This document shows, piece after piece, positions 17,008 through 25,406 of a stretch of DNA of 45,426 bases; position 1 is the stretch's first letter; each line of letters starts with the position of its first letter. Below the pieces are notes generated by a model. That model did not search any database. It was not told where the DNA came from and saw only the letters and a program-made list of their open reading frames with translations. The translations under genes were made by a program, and so were the position numbers. Where the stretch lies: assembly GCA_947626715.1 (NCBI GenBank), contig CANQTG010000008.1, positions 1 to 45,426 on the forward strand, read 5' to 3'. This DNA is from an uncultured Lachnospiraceae bacterium (GTDB lineage Bacteria > Bacillota > Clostridia > Lachnospirales > Lachnospiraceae).

Positions 17008-17526
17008 TCAATTTCGGTATTGCAGACGGATTTTGTCGGCAATGAGCGCAATGAACTCTGAATTGGTCGGCTTGCCCTTGCCGGTATTGATCGTATAGCC
17101 GAACATCGCGTCCAGAGTCTCCATCTTGCCGCGGTTCCACGCCACCTCGATCGCATGGCGGATCGCGCGCTCCACCCGGCTCGACGTGGTCTGGAATTTC
17201 TTGGCGATCGTAGGATACAGGATCTTGGTGATAGAGTTGAGCATTTCCACATCCGAAACGGACATCATGATCGCCTCGCGCAGATACTGGTATCCTTTGA
17301 TATGCGCCGGTACGCCGATCTCATGGATCATCTCGGTAACGTCCTTTTCCAGATCGCGCTCCGACGGCTTTTCCTCCCGAAAGGACGGCTTCGACTCCTC
17401 GAAAGCACCCGCGGCGGAGGGAACCGTGATCATGATCTGAAATTCCTTATTCGTATGAATCAAATCTGAAAGTAACTTGAAAACCTGCTCGTTATCTTTG
17501 GTAGCCGCTACACTCAGCTGTTCCAT
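17008..17526 (-). CDS. Receiver-less Spo0A-like DNA-binding protein
   Basis: 172 residues. Residues 60-170 are a full Spo0A effector domain: [40 protein letters not shown] (the recognition-helix region) and [18 protein letters not shown]. Spo0A is normally ~260 residues with a phosphorylated receiver first. Here only 60 unrelated residues precede the effector domain ([20 protein letters not shown], then a charged linker), and no receiver Asp pocket is present. The ATG at 17526 has a perfect GGAGG 6 nt upstream and its own promoter, so the short form is not an annotation slip. It may bind 0A-type boxes without phosphorylation, or compete with Spo0A. Paralogues of this kind occur in other Lachnospiraceae as far as I recall. 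Confidence 0.85.
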   Translation of the reverse strand: MEQLSVAATKDNEQVFKLLSDLIHTNKEFQIMITVPSAAGAFEESKPSFREEKPSERDLEKDVTEMIHEIGVPAHIKGYQYLREAIMMSVSDVEMLNSITKILYPTIAKKFQTTSSRVERAIRHAIEVAWNRGKMETLDAMFGYTINTGKGKPTNSEFIALIADKIRLQYRN

Positions 17527-17581
17527 AATTGACCTCCGTTCACTATAATTCTTTTTGAAACGGCATTTATCGCCTGTATCC

Positions 17582-17610
17582 ATTATAAACAGATGTCAAA
17601 TCTCATTCAA
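17582..17610 (-). promoter_or_regulatory. Promoter of the Spo0A-like gene
   Basis: TTGAAT (17610-17605) and TATAAT (17587-17582) are 17 bp apart on the minus strand. TTTGACA in the spacer differs by one base from an inverted 0A box (TTCGACA), so self-control is possible but unproven. Confidence 0.7.
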
Positions 17611-17651
17611 CAGCCAAGAGTCGCAGAATCTCTGAAAAAACGCCTCCTTTT

Positions 17652-19985
17652 TTACAGTTTCCGCTCCAGATCGTCCAAAGACTGATAGCCGTATAATACG
17701 GCGGAATTGCCAAGCGTTTCCTGCGCCAGATTTCTCTCTTCCTTACAGAGCGACGCGATAAAACGCCCGTACAGATCCAGCGTCCTGTCGGAATACGTCG
17801 AAATCTCCCCGCGCAGATAGGTCTCGTACGAGGTGTTATACAGGTTGTCCTCGTAGGTGTGGATACTCCGCGCATTGGCCGCCGCTTTGGGATATCGGGC
17901 GGCGCACTCCTCCATCCAGCCTACCTGAATCTTTACGATCTCCTCGATGATCGCGCGCTTTTCATCCGAGATCGGGGAGAGCTGCCCCTCGATCGCGAGA
18001 TACCCTTCCGGATCCGTGCTTTCCATCATTCTGCCGTACTTCTCCGCGATCAGGTTCCAGCCGCAGGAAAGCGCGTTTTCAAAATCGTCGATATAGCTCT
18101 GCAGCAGAGGCACCGTCCATGTCAGATATTGGCTCCTGCGCATGATCTCAAAGGTCTCCCAGTCGTCCTGACAGTCGGCGCGCCCGCCGATATTTTTTAC
18201 CTGATCGAAAGCGTCCCATTCCAGCTTTATCAGTTTTCTGATCAGTTCTTCCTTCACAGTGATCCCCTCTCCTTCCTTCTGTGTAATGCCGCGCAGGATA
18301 TTGTCCGTATGATGATCCAGATAATTATCGCTCCCCGTCGTCAGGCTCTGCTTTTTCATCTCGTCGATGATCAGCGTGACGATGATCTCTATCGTCTGCG
18401 GGATCCTCTCGTCCCCCACCTGCATATCGGCAATGGCGTTTAGGATATCGCCGATCACCGCGAGGATAGGAAGGTCCTCCATTCCCTTATGCATCCATTT
18501 ATAGAACGGCGCGTACCTGCGGTTGAGCAGATAAACGATCGCCATCGTATGTTTCATAAATTCGCTCAGGGCAATCTGCGCCGTCACCTTGTCCCCCCGC
18601 TGCAGCATACGGCCGTAATTATACTGTCCCGACTGCGCGATCAGCGCCGCCTCCCTCGCGATCTTCCTTAGGCGTACCTCTTTGGGATAATGCGCCAGCA
18701 GCCCCTTGCGTATCCGCGTAAATTCCCCCAATTCATCCCGGAACACGCGCCCGCTCGTCGCCGCCGCGAGCTGATAGTCCTCTACGTACAGCCATTGGCT
18801 CTGGCTCTCCGGCACATCGCGAAAGCCCGTCAGCCGCTCATAAAATTCCCCGATACGGAACACGCCCACGCGCTTAGGGGCCTTCGGGGAGGAGCGTCTC
18901 GTCACGCCCATATAGGTTTTCGGCAGCCTGTCGTATTCCTCCTGAAGCCTCTCCCCGATCTGCTCATAAACGGTATCGGTCAAAAACAGGCAAAAGCCCG
19001 GCCCGAAATCGTGATCCCTAGAGATCTCGTCGTCGAATCCCAGACACTCGGAGCCTTCCCCCGCCATGCCCGCCGCGATATAGGGAAGCCACGCGGCGAA
19101 TTTTTCACGCAGCATCGGCTCGCCGTATTCATAGTAAAACGCCTCGCACAGATCGAGCCCCTTTGAGAACTGCCGGACGCTGGCCGGACGCTGCTCCATC
19201 TGCCGCTCCACGGCATGGAGATTCTGCGATACGATCTCGTAGGCCTGCGAGCGTCCCGTATTCTTCTCGATCTCCGCGAGCGCCAGCTTGTAATATCGCG
19301 CGGACTCCTCCAGATTGCCGGCCATATACTGGGCCTCTCCCATCGCGGACAGCGCGCCGCTGTAATGGAAATCCTTCTGCTCATCCATCTCGAAGATGGA
19401 AAACGCCGCCCTGAGATGTGGCATGGCCTCCTCATACCGTCCCAGCTTCAAAAGGGAGACCGCCAGATTGGTATGCGTGACCGCCGTCTCGATCCTAGCG
19501 TTTTCGTATTTCTGCGCGATGGAAAGCGCTTTCTGCAGGCAGTCGACGGCCATTTCATAGTCCTGCATTTCCTGATATAGAAGGCTCATATTGTTGTATA
19601 GGCTCGCAAAGCGGAAATCGTCGTCCTCGAGCTGGCTCTGATAGATCAGCATAACGGTCTTATAGTTTGTCATGGATTCCGCCAGCCTGCCCGCCGCCCG
19701 GTACGCGTTCGCGATATTTAAAAGCGAGGTGGCATAGGGAATGCTGCCCTGAAGCTGCTTTTTCTCCAAAAGCGCCAGCAGCTTATCGCAGTATTTGCAG
19801 CATTTCTCATACTTGCTCACATCGCGCAGATACCCGATCATCTCATTGAGCAGCGTGATCATCGAATTGTCGTCCCCGGCCCGCGCCGCCTCGGCCATCT
19901 GCCCCTCCAGATAGCCCTCCACCTTATCCATCTGATAGGTCGCAAACAATACGTCCAGTTCCTGTAAAATACGTTCCATATCCAT
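17652..19985 (-). CDS. TPR protein with DUF4037-like and DUF4125-like regions
   Basis: 777 residues without signal peptide or membrane segments. Residues 1-265 are tetratricopeptide repeats (SLYNNMSLLYQEMQDYEMAVDC, split here as SLYNNMSLLY and QEMQDYEMAVDC; also THTNLAVSLLKLGRYEEAM). Residues 280-560 resemble DUF4037: GEGSECLGFDDEISRDHDFG has a GS and a DxD (Asp324, Asp326) as in nucleotidyltransferases. Residues 580-777 resemble DUF4125 (KNIGGRADCQDDWETF). I know no experimental function. The ATG at 19985 has AGGTG 6 nt upstream; a GTG at 19994 is less likely. It lies downstream of the MNT/HEPN pair, and a link to RNA or protein modification is possible. Confidence 0.75.
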   Translation of the reverse strand: MDMERILQELDVLFATYQMDKVEGYLEGQMAEAARAGDDNSMITLLNEMIGYLRDVSKYEKCCKYCDKLLALLEKKQLQGSIPYATSLLNIANAYRAAGRLAESMTNYKTVMLIYQSQLEDDDFRFASLYNNMSLLYQEMQDYEMAVDCLQKALSIAQKYENARIETAVTHTNLAVSLLKLGRYEEAMPHLRAAFSIFEMDEQKDFHYSGALSAMGEAQYMAGNLEESARYYKLALAEIEKNTGRSQAYEIVSQNLHAVERQMEQRPASVRQFSKGLDLCEAFYYEYGEPMLREKFAAWLPYIAAGMAGEGSECLGFDDEISRDHDFGPGFCLFLTDTVYEQIGERLQEEYDRLPKTYMGVTRRSSPKAPKRVGVFRIGEFYERLTGFRDVPESQSQWLYVEDYQLAAATSGRVFRDELGEFTRIRKGLLAHYPKEVRLRKIAREAALIAQSGQYNYGRMLQRGDKVTAQIALSEFMKHTMAIVYLLNRRYAPFYKWMHKGMEDLPILAVIGDILNAIADMQVGDERIPQTIEIIVTLIIDEMKKQSLTTGSDNYLDHHTDNILRGITQKEGEGITVKEELIRKLIKLEWDAFDQVKNIGGRADCQDDWETFEIMRRSQYLTWTVPLLQSYIDDFENALSCGWNLIAEKYGRMMESTDPEGYLAIEGQLSPISDEKRAIIEEIVKIQVGWMEECAARYPKAAANARSIHTYEDNLYNTSYETYLRGEISTYSDRTLDLYGRFIASLCKEERNLAQETLGNSAVLYGYQSLDDLERKL

Positions 19986-20073
19986 ATGAATCACCTATAG
20001 TCCAATTATCCGTTTTGACGATTGGATTTTCCTTTCTCCCAGCTTCTGCCGGGTAATTTAAGTTCTATCTGTC

Positions 20074-20097
20074 CAAGACCCGCAAGCGAGTCTTGAA
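20074..20097. repeat. Small palindromic repeat, copy 1
   Basis: CAAGACCCGCAAGCGAGTCTTG forms a hairpin with one internal mismatch. Bases 20075-20097 match 42391-42413 at 20 of 23 positions, with the changes in the loop and next to it. There is no T-tract on either strand, so it is a repeat unit rather than a plain terminator. It lies just after the HEPN gene. Confidence 0.6.
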
Positions 20098-20113
20098 GCG
20101 AAAAAATTACTAA

Positions 20114-20515
20114 TTATAATTTCCAGTTCTCATCCAGATATGGTTTGATCATAGTCATAATCATTTCCGCTCTCTCTATCTGCTCTTTTGCCATATCCTT
20201 AGAGATCATTTCAAAATCCTTATAATCTGCATTCTCCCGCAGGCGGTACGCTTTATCCAGCATTTTAGACAATGCTCTATCGAATATCCCTTCTTTGACG
20301 TACATACGATTCACATAGGCGATTACGGTCGAATGTTTACTGGCGTCAAAATGATCCAATGCTGTGACAGCTCGCAGCATATGAAAAATTGCATAATAGG
20401 AACGGTTCACAGACGACTTAAAGCTTCCCATATCCATAAGAATCTTTGCATCGTTCAAATTCTCGCAGGCACATTGAAATCGGTATTTTGATAACTCAAT
20501 TAAGCGGATTTCCAC
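20114..20515 (-). CDS. HEPN-domain protein (UPF0332-like), partner of the MNT protein
   Basis: 133 residues, an all-helical HEPN protein. R38-x6-H45 in NRSYYAIFHML is the RNase-type motif of the HEPN superfamily, and ASKHSTVIAYVNRMYV is usual for UPF0332. In HEPN/MNT pairs the HEPN part is typically a ribonuclease toxin, and the MNT enzyme inactivates it by AMPylation. The HXY target motif of the HepT type is not present, so this may be a divergent pair. The frame opens at 20569. I use the GTG at 20515, which has AAGGA about 8 nt upstream and overlaps the MNT gene by 16 bp. The gene is AT-richer than its surroundings, which points to transfer. Confidence 0.8.
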   Translation of the reverse strand: MEIRLIELSKYRFQCACENLNDAKILMDMGSFKSSVNRSYYAIFHMLRAVTALDHFDASKHSTVIAYVNRMYVKEGIFDRALSKMLDKAYRLRENADYKDFEMISKDMAKEQIERAEMIMTMIKPYLDENWKL

Positions 20516-20826
20516 AGCACAATTCCTTCCTTCTCCACGCTTTGATAAAAGGGCAATGCTTCCATCCATGTCCTGAAATGATCGGCGTCAATATCAATGA
20601 CAGAAAAAACCTTATTATATTTTAAATTCATATCGACTACAAAATCTGACAATCTATCTTCTGTATCTGGATCCAGCTTACCATGCATAACCAGCGCAAT
20701 ATCAATATCCGATCCTTCTGTATCGCTGCCTCTGGCAACAGACCCATATAAAACGATTTTTTCGAGCCTGTTTTCTAAAATACGCAAAACGCCGTCTATA
20801 AACTCGCTGCGCACCCTTTCTTCCAT
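20500..20826 (-). CDS. Minimal nucleotidyltransferase (MNT), predicted antitoxin
   Basis: 108 residues of the MNT family of polymerase-beta-like nucleotidyltransferases. The signature YGSVARGSDTEGSDIDIALV gives Gly28-Ser29 and the metal-binding Asp40 and Asp42. In known pairs the MNT protein AMPylates the HEPN partner. The ATG at 20826 has GGAGG 9 nt upstream. It overlaps the HEPN gene by 16 bp, so the two are coupled. It sits between spoIVB and the TPR gene, where Clostridia usually carry spo0A, and is preceded by a structured leader with its own promoter. Confidence 0.85.
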   Translation of the reverse strand: MEERVRSEFIDGVLRILENRLEKIVLYGSVARGSDTEGSDIDIALVMHGKLDPDTEDRLSDFVVDMNLKYNKVFSVIDIDADHFRTWMEALPFYQSVEKEGIVLWKSA

Positions 20827-20889
20827 CAACGTCCGCCTCCGAATACCGTTTGATATAAGAGTAAAGAGCTCTCTGGACTCATTACTGAA

Positions 20890-20974
20890 AAGTCCTCCGC
20901 CTTACGGCGAAGGACTATACTTTCAACCCAACCACTTATATACCGCATATCGGTCAGTGGTAAACTTTCTTTGT
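20890..20974 (-). ncRNA. Structured leader RNA of the MNT/HEPN transcript (candidate)
   Basis: Two hairpins lie on the minus strand. The first is nested: ACCACT (20961-20956) with AGTGGT (20936-20931), enclosing ACCG (20954-20951) with CGGT (20945-20942). The second is an 11-bp stem, AGTCCTTCGCC (20916-20906) with GGCGGAGGACT (20901-20891), with one G-U pair. It is capped by a GTAA tetraloop of GNRA type and followed by TTTTCAG. It could be an attenuator, a small RNA or the end of a lost IS200/IS605-type element. The identity is not established. Confidence 0.5.
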
Positions 20975-20980
20975 ACTATT

Positions 20981-21009
20981 ATTCTAGCAAGCACAAGTCA
21001 GAAAGTCAA
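20981..21009 (-). promoter_or_regulatory. Promoter of the MNT/HEPN leader
   Basis: TTGACT (21009-21004) and TAGAAT (20986-20981) are 17 bp apart. Transcription should start near 20974, about 148 nt before the MNT start codon. Confidence 0.7.
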
Positions 21010-21084
21010 TACGGCTTTCCCCTAGAATTTTATGTTTTTACCACATAATCTATGCATATTTGAGAACCACTCCTCTCGCTGATA

Positions 21085-22317
21085 TCAGCCCGCAAGCATC
21101 TCCTCCATGAAAATGCCGTAGCCCATCGTGGCGTCCTGTACGAATACGTGCGTCACCGCGCCGATCAGCCTGCCGTCCTGAAGGATCGGCACGCCGCTCA
21201 TGCCCTGTATGATACCGCCCGTTTCCTCGATCAGCTCCTCGTCTGTGATCTTCAGTACGATCTCCCGGTTGATATGTTCCCTGTCATATGTGATATCCAC
21301 GATCTCCACATCATACAGCCTGACTCTCTCCCCGTCCAGACTGCACAGGATCTCGGCGTCCCCCAGCCGGGCGTCCTGCTTTAAGCCGATCGGTATCGGC
21401 GAAAGCGCGAGCTCCTGCGAAAGCCCCTCCCGGCAGATCCCAAAGATCCCCCTTTCCTCGTTCCGTTCGATCGAGCCTAACGCCTGTTCCTGCGAATAGT
21501 CGATCAGGCCCGTCAGCTCGCCGGGATTCCCCGCCTCGCCCTTTCGGATCCCTATGACCTGCGTGCGGTACAGCGTCCCTTCTTCCAGCTCCATCAGCTC
21601 GTTGGTATCCATATCGTTGATCCCGTGTCCCAGCGCCCCGAAGCCGCCGTTTTCATCAATATAGGTCAACGTGCCGACGCCCTGCGCGTTGTCCCGTATC
21701 CAGATCCCGATCTTATAGGTCCCGCCCTGATCCTCCACCGCCGCCGTCTTTACGTCAAAAATCTCGTCCTCACGCCGTATCGTAAGAACGAGGGCATCTT
21801 CTCCCACAGACTGGAGCCTCTGCATGAACATCTTTTTTCCCGTGATCTCTTCTCCGTTCATTTTCAGGATATAATCGCCGCTGCGCAGGATACTGCGCGC
21901 CGGGGAATACTTTATCCCGTCATAGCCGGTAAATTCTCCCGTGCCCACTACGAGCACGCCCTCCGTCTTTACATAAATGCCGATCGGTATCCCGGCGGGT
22001 ATGACCGAACGGTTTTCAATGACCTGCACCTCTACATTTTTAAGCGGCACGACGCCGAACAGCCTAAGATCCATCTCATAGCGATCCGTCGTATCGGCAT
22101 AAAAAGTAAAAGGCCGGCTGAGACTCACCGGTATCGCTTCCCTTCCAGAACAGCGCAGCAGCCCCGAGGCCGGCAGGGAAAAGTCCATCTCCTCCCGCTC
22201 TCCCGCGCGCAGCTTGATCCGATCCGGCGTCCTCTGCCAGACGGAAAGATAAACGGCGCAGAGCAGCAGACAGAGCGCGTTCCCCATTGCCATAGATAAA
22301 AACCGCCTGTAACTCAT
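21085..22317 (-). CDS. spoIVB: SpoIVB sporulation serine peptidase
   Basis: 410 residues. An N-terminal membrane anchor or uncleaved signal (SMAMGNALCLLLCAVYLSV) is followed by a PDZ domain (about 105-190) and an S55-family peptidase domain. The triad is visible as His231 in ALGHGI, Asp359 in LKITDEEL and Ser374 in IQGMSGVPI, aligned to the B. subtilis triad. In sporulation the forespore secretes SpoIVB into the intermembrane space, where it starts the release of sigma-K. It follows recN, as in most Clostridia, but the expected spo0A does not come next. An inverted repeat surrounds its ribosome site. Confidence 0.95.
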   Translation of the reverse strand: MSYRRFLSMAMGNALCLLLCAVYLSVWQRTPDRIKLRAGEREEMDFSLPASGLLRCSGREAIPVSLSRPFTFYADTTDRYEMDLRLFGVVPLKNVEVQVIENRSVIPAGIPIGIYVKTEGVLVVGTGEFTGYDGIKYSPARSILRSGDYILKMNGEEITGKKMFMQRLQSVGEDALVLTIRREDEIFDVKTAAVEDQGGTYKIGIWIRDNAQGVGTLTYIDENGGFGALGHGINDMDTNELMELEEGTLYRTQVIGIRKGEAGNPGELTGLIDYSQEQALGSIERNEERGIFGICREGLSQELALSPIPIGLKQDARLGDAEILCSLDGERVRLYDVEIVDITYDREHINREIVLKITDEELIEETGGIIQGMSGVPILQDGRLIGAVTHVFVQDATMGYGIFMEEMLAG

Positions 22318-22318
22318 G

Positions 22319-22351
22319 TTCTCACATCCCTTCCGCTTTAGTATGTGAGAA
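22319..22351 (-). promoter_or_regulatory. Inverted repeat and CATACTA element before spoIVB
   Basis: TTCTCACAT (minus, 22351-22343) is a perfect inverted repeat of ATGTGAGAA (22327-22319), with the AAGGG ribosome site next to the loop. The same region contains CATACTA, the -10 type of sigma-F/G promoters, though no matching -35 was found. It may be a translational hairpin, a forespore promoter, or both. Confidence 0.35.
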
Positions 22352-22393
22352 TCCCGCGATTTTACTTTGGTATTGTTTTGTATTTCCTTCCAG

Positions 22394-24082
22394 TTATTTC
22401 CTATTTTTCGTATCCGCGGCCTGCGCCTTCATTTCCCTCGCATTGGAAAGCGCGGCCTGCGTCAGCGCATCGCTGCCCAGCAGCCTTGCCAGCTCTTCTA
22501 TGCTCTCCGTTTCCTCCAAAACGTCGATCTGCGTTCGGGTATGCTCTCCCTCCTGCCGCTTTTCGATCTTAAAATGGCAGTCCGCCATCGCCGCGATCTG
22601 CGGCAGGTGCGTGATACAGATGACTTGGTGCTCCCCGGCCAGCAGGGCCAGCCGCCGCGAGACCTGCCAAGCCGTCCTGCCGCTGATCCCCGCGTCGATC
22701 TCGTCAAAGATCAGCGTATCGACCGCGTCCCTGCGCGCCATGACCGTTTTTAGGGCCAGCATGATCCGAGAGAGCTCGCCGCCGCTCGCGACGTTCTCAA
22801 GCGCCTTCATAGGCTCCCCGGGATTGACGCTGATCCAAAACGACGCCTCGTCGTACCCCGACGCGCTCACATCGTTTTCGTCGGACGAGATACGGATCTC
22901 AAAATCCGCTTCCAGAAAATTCAGATCGCGCAGCGCCTCCTTCATCTGCTCCGACAAAAGCGCCGCCTGCTGCCTGCGCAGGTCGGAAAGCTCCCGGCAC
23001 AGTCCCAGCACGGTTTTCTTTGCGCCGTCAAGATTTTCCTTTAACTCCTCTAAATACGAATCGTAATGGCTGAGCTTTTCCAGCCGTTCCTCCTGCTCCT
23101 TCTGATAGCGCAGGATCTCCCCGACCGTGTTCCCGTACCGGGACTTTAAATGCGCGAGCGTCTCCATGCGCCGCTGCGTCCTGTCAAAAGCCTCCGGGTC
23201 TAGCTCCAGCGTCTCCTCGTAGTCCGCCAGCTCCCTGCGTATATCCGCCGCGAGCGCTTCCAGCTCGCCGAGCTGCTGCGTAAACTGCGCCAGCTTTTCA
23301 TCGTACGCTTCGATCCCTTTTAATTCCCGCAGCGCCCTGCCCAGCAGATCGGATATATTTTCCCCTTCCGTATCCCCCAATATGCTGCGCGCCGTTCCCG
23401 TCGCTTCCAAGATCTTTCTGGCGTTCGCCATTCTGCGGTAGTCGGCCTCGACCTCTTCCTCCTCGCCGTCCCTCAGCCGCGCCTCCTCGATCTCCGCGCA
23501 TTCAAAGCGCAGCAGCTCGCACTCCCTGCCGCGCGCGCCGCTGTCCGTATCGGACTCCTTCCATTCCTTTAGGAGCGCGCCGTAGCGTTTATATTCTTCC
23601 GCCAGCTTCTCTTTGATCCCCGCCAGCTTTTCCGCGCAGAAATCGTCTAGGATCGCAAGCTGCTTTCTTTTCTCCGTCAGGGATTGGTGCTCATGCTGCC
23701 CGTATACGTCGATCAACACCTGCGCCAGTTCCCTGAGCGCCTTCGCGCTGATCATCTCGCCGCCGGCGCGGCACACGCTCCTGCCGGGCGATATCTTTCT
23801 GGAGAGCACGAGCACATCGCCGTCCGTCTCCAGCTCCAGCTCCCTGCATTTTTCCCGCTGCGCCTCATCGTCCAAACGAAAGGTCAGCTCGACCAGCGCA
23901 TACTCCGCCCCGGTGCGTATCATATCCTTATCCGCCCTGCCGCCCAGCGCGAGATCGATCGAGCCGATGATAATGGATTTGCCCGCCCCCGTCTCGCCGG
24001 TCAGGATATTAAGCCCCTTTTGAAAGCTCACCCGCGCTTCTTCGATCAAAGCATAGTTTTTTACATATAAATCAGTCAGCAT
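22394..24082 (-). CDS. recN: DNA repair protein RecN
   Basis: 562 residues, an SMC-like ATPase in double-strand-break repair. The N-terminal Walker A motif (GETGAGKS, about 29-36) is followed by a coiled-coil middle with many Glu, Leu and Arg (about 150-360). The C-terminal ABC signature is NVASGGELSRIMLALK with Walker B TLIFDEIDAGISG. The length is usual. Its ATG lies inside the end of argR (11-bp overlap), so translation is coupled. The argR-recN-spoIVB order is typical of Clostridia. Confidence 0.96.
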   Translation of the reverse strand: MLTDLYVKNYALIEEARVSFQKGLNILTGETGAGKSIIIGSIDLALGGRADKDMIRTGAEYALVELTFRLDDEAQREKCRELELETDGDVLVLSRKISPGRSVCRAGGEMISAKALRELAQVLIDVYGQHEHQSLTEKRKQLAILDDFCAEKLAGIKEKLAEEYKRYGALLKEWKESDTDSGARGRECELLRFECAEIEEARLRDGEEEEVEADYRRMANARKILEATGTARSILGDTEGENISDLLGRALRELKGIEAYDEKLAQFTQQLGELEALAADIRRELADYEETLELDPEAFDRTQRRMETLAHLKSRYGNTVGEILRYQKEQEERLEKLSHYDSYLEELKENLDGAKKTVLGLCRELSDLRRQQAALLSEQMKEALRDLNFLEADFEIRISSDENDVSASGYDEASFWISVNPGEPMKALENVASGGELSRIMLALKTVMARRDAVDTLIFDEIDAGISGRTAWQVSRRLALLAGEHQVICITHLPQIAAMADCHFKIEKRQEGEHTRTQIDVLEETESIEELARLLGSDALTQAALSNAREMKAQAADTKNRK

Positions 24083-24530
24083 TCCCCGTAATTTCCTTAA
24101 TCTTTCTCATGACGCTCTCCGTATCTTCTCTGGTGCGCACCGCCATCATAATGGTATCGTCGCCCGCGATCGTGCCGACGATCTCTTTGAGATTCATCGC
24201 GTCGAGCGCCGCCGCGACCGCCATCGCCATGCCCGATACGGTCTTTATGACCAATAAGTTTTCCGCCATGCCCATAGAGTCAAAGCCCTCCCGCAGCACG
24301 CGGCTGTATTTATCCCCTAAGGAGGGTTCCCCCGAGCGCAGGCAGATATATTTCTGCCTGCCGTTTTCCGCCGGGATCTTGGAAAGCTTCAATTCGCGGA
24401 TATCCCGCGAGATGGTCGCCTGCGTCGCCTCAAAGCCCGCCTCTCCCAGCCGGTACGCCAGCTCCTCCTGCGTCCCGATCTCATACGCCGCGATCAGGCG
24501 CAGGATCTCCCTCTGCCTTTTTTCTTTCAT
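24072..24530 (-). CDS. argR: Arginine repressor ArgR
   Basis: 152 residues. An N-terminal winged helix (QEELAYRLGEAGFEATQATI, SRDIRELKLSK) is followed by a C-terminal oligomerisation and arginine-binding domain (IVGTIAGDDTIMMAVRT). It would repress arginine biosynthesis genes as a hexamer; none are in this window. The frame opens at a GTG at 24542 within nadK. I chose the ATG at 24530, where TGAGATG overlaps the nadK stop and the usual MKEKRQREIL start follows. Confidence 0.94.
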   Translation of the reverse strand: MKEKRQREILRLIAAYEIGTQEELAYRLGEAGFEATQATISRDIRELKLSKIPAENGRQKYICLRSGEPSLGDKYSRVLREGFDSMGMAENLLVIKTVSGMAMAVAAALDAMNLKEIVGTIAGDDTIMMAVRTREDTESVMRKIKEITGNAD

Positions 24531-24531
24531 C

Positions 24532-25392
24532 TCAATTCTCACTCATCTTTTTATGCAGCACTTCCAAAAAGCTCGCCCCGCTGAGCTTGACGATATCCGT
24601 CGTCTTCTCCGACCTTGTCACCACGATACGGTCGCCCTTCTCCAAAGCCGCCGCATGTGCGCCGTCGAAATTGACCTCGGCGTGCAGCGGGGTATCCTTT
24701 TCTCCTCCCGCCATCTCGATCACGATCTCGTCCTCCGCCGACAGGACGATACTGCGGGTATTTAACGTATGCGGGCAGATCGGCGTGATCAGGATCAGCC
24801 GCGCCCCCGGCTCTACGATCGGCCCGCCCGCGGACATATTATAGCCCGTAGAACCGGTCGGGGTGGAGAGGATCACGCCGTCCGCGTTGTATTCGTTTAA
24901 AAACTGCCCGTTGACATAGATATGGTAGTGAATGATCTGCAGAGAGCCCCGCCTGATGATCACGATATCGTTCAGCGCATGGGAGCTTTCCAGACATTCC
25001 TTCCCGCGGCAGATATGGCCGTTTAACATCATCCGGCTCTCCGTCTGATAGCGGTCGTCAAGCAGGCGGGCCAGCGCCCTGCGGATCCCCGTCTTTTCCA
25101 CCTCCGCCAGAAAGCCGAGACTCCCAAGATTGATCCCGAGCAGCGGGATATTCAGCCCGATGGTGTCCCGCGCCGCCTCGATCAGCGTCCCGTCCCCGCC
25201 AAGCACCAGAATACACTCCGTATCCGGCGGGATCTCTCCGGCGTCCGTATACATCCATTTTCCTTCCCCGGCCTCCTGTTTGACCTGCACCTTATAACTG
25301 CAGCCATGCTCTGACAAAAACGACGTGATACATTCGGTGTTTTTCAGATCATGATCCTTCTGCGGATTGGTGACGATGTAAAAATGCTCCAT
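24532..25392 (-). CDS. nadK: NAD kinase
   Basis: 286 residues, phosphorylating NAD to NADP in the cytoplasm. The GGDGT motif is in LVLGGDGTLIEAARD, and the second conserved segment is NADGVILSTPTGSTGYNMSA (the NAD-binding loop; Asp of GGDGT is catalytic). The length is normal. It follows tlyA by 14 bp in the operon, a common clostridial order. Confidence 0.96.
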   Translation of the reverse strand: MEHFYIVTNPQKDHDLKNTECITSFLSEHGCSYKVQVKQEAGEGKWMYTDAGEIPPDTECILVLGGDGTLIEAARDTIGLNIPLLGINLGSLGFLAEVEKTGIRRALARLLDDRYQTESRMMLNGHICRGKECLESSHALNDIVIIRRGSLQIIHYHIYVNGQFLNEYNADGVILSTPTGSTGYNMSAGGPIVEPGARLILITPICPHTLNTRSIVLSAEDEIVIEMAGGEKDTPLHAEVNFDGAHAAALEKGDRIVVTRSEKTTDIVKLSGASFLEVLHKKMSEN

Positions 25393-25406
25393 GCCCTGCT
25401 CTTCCT

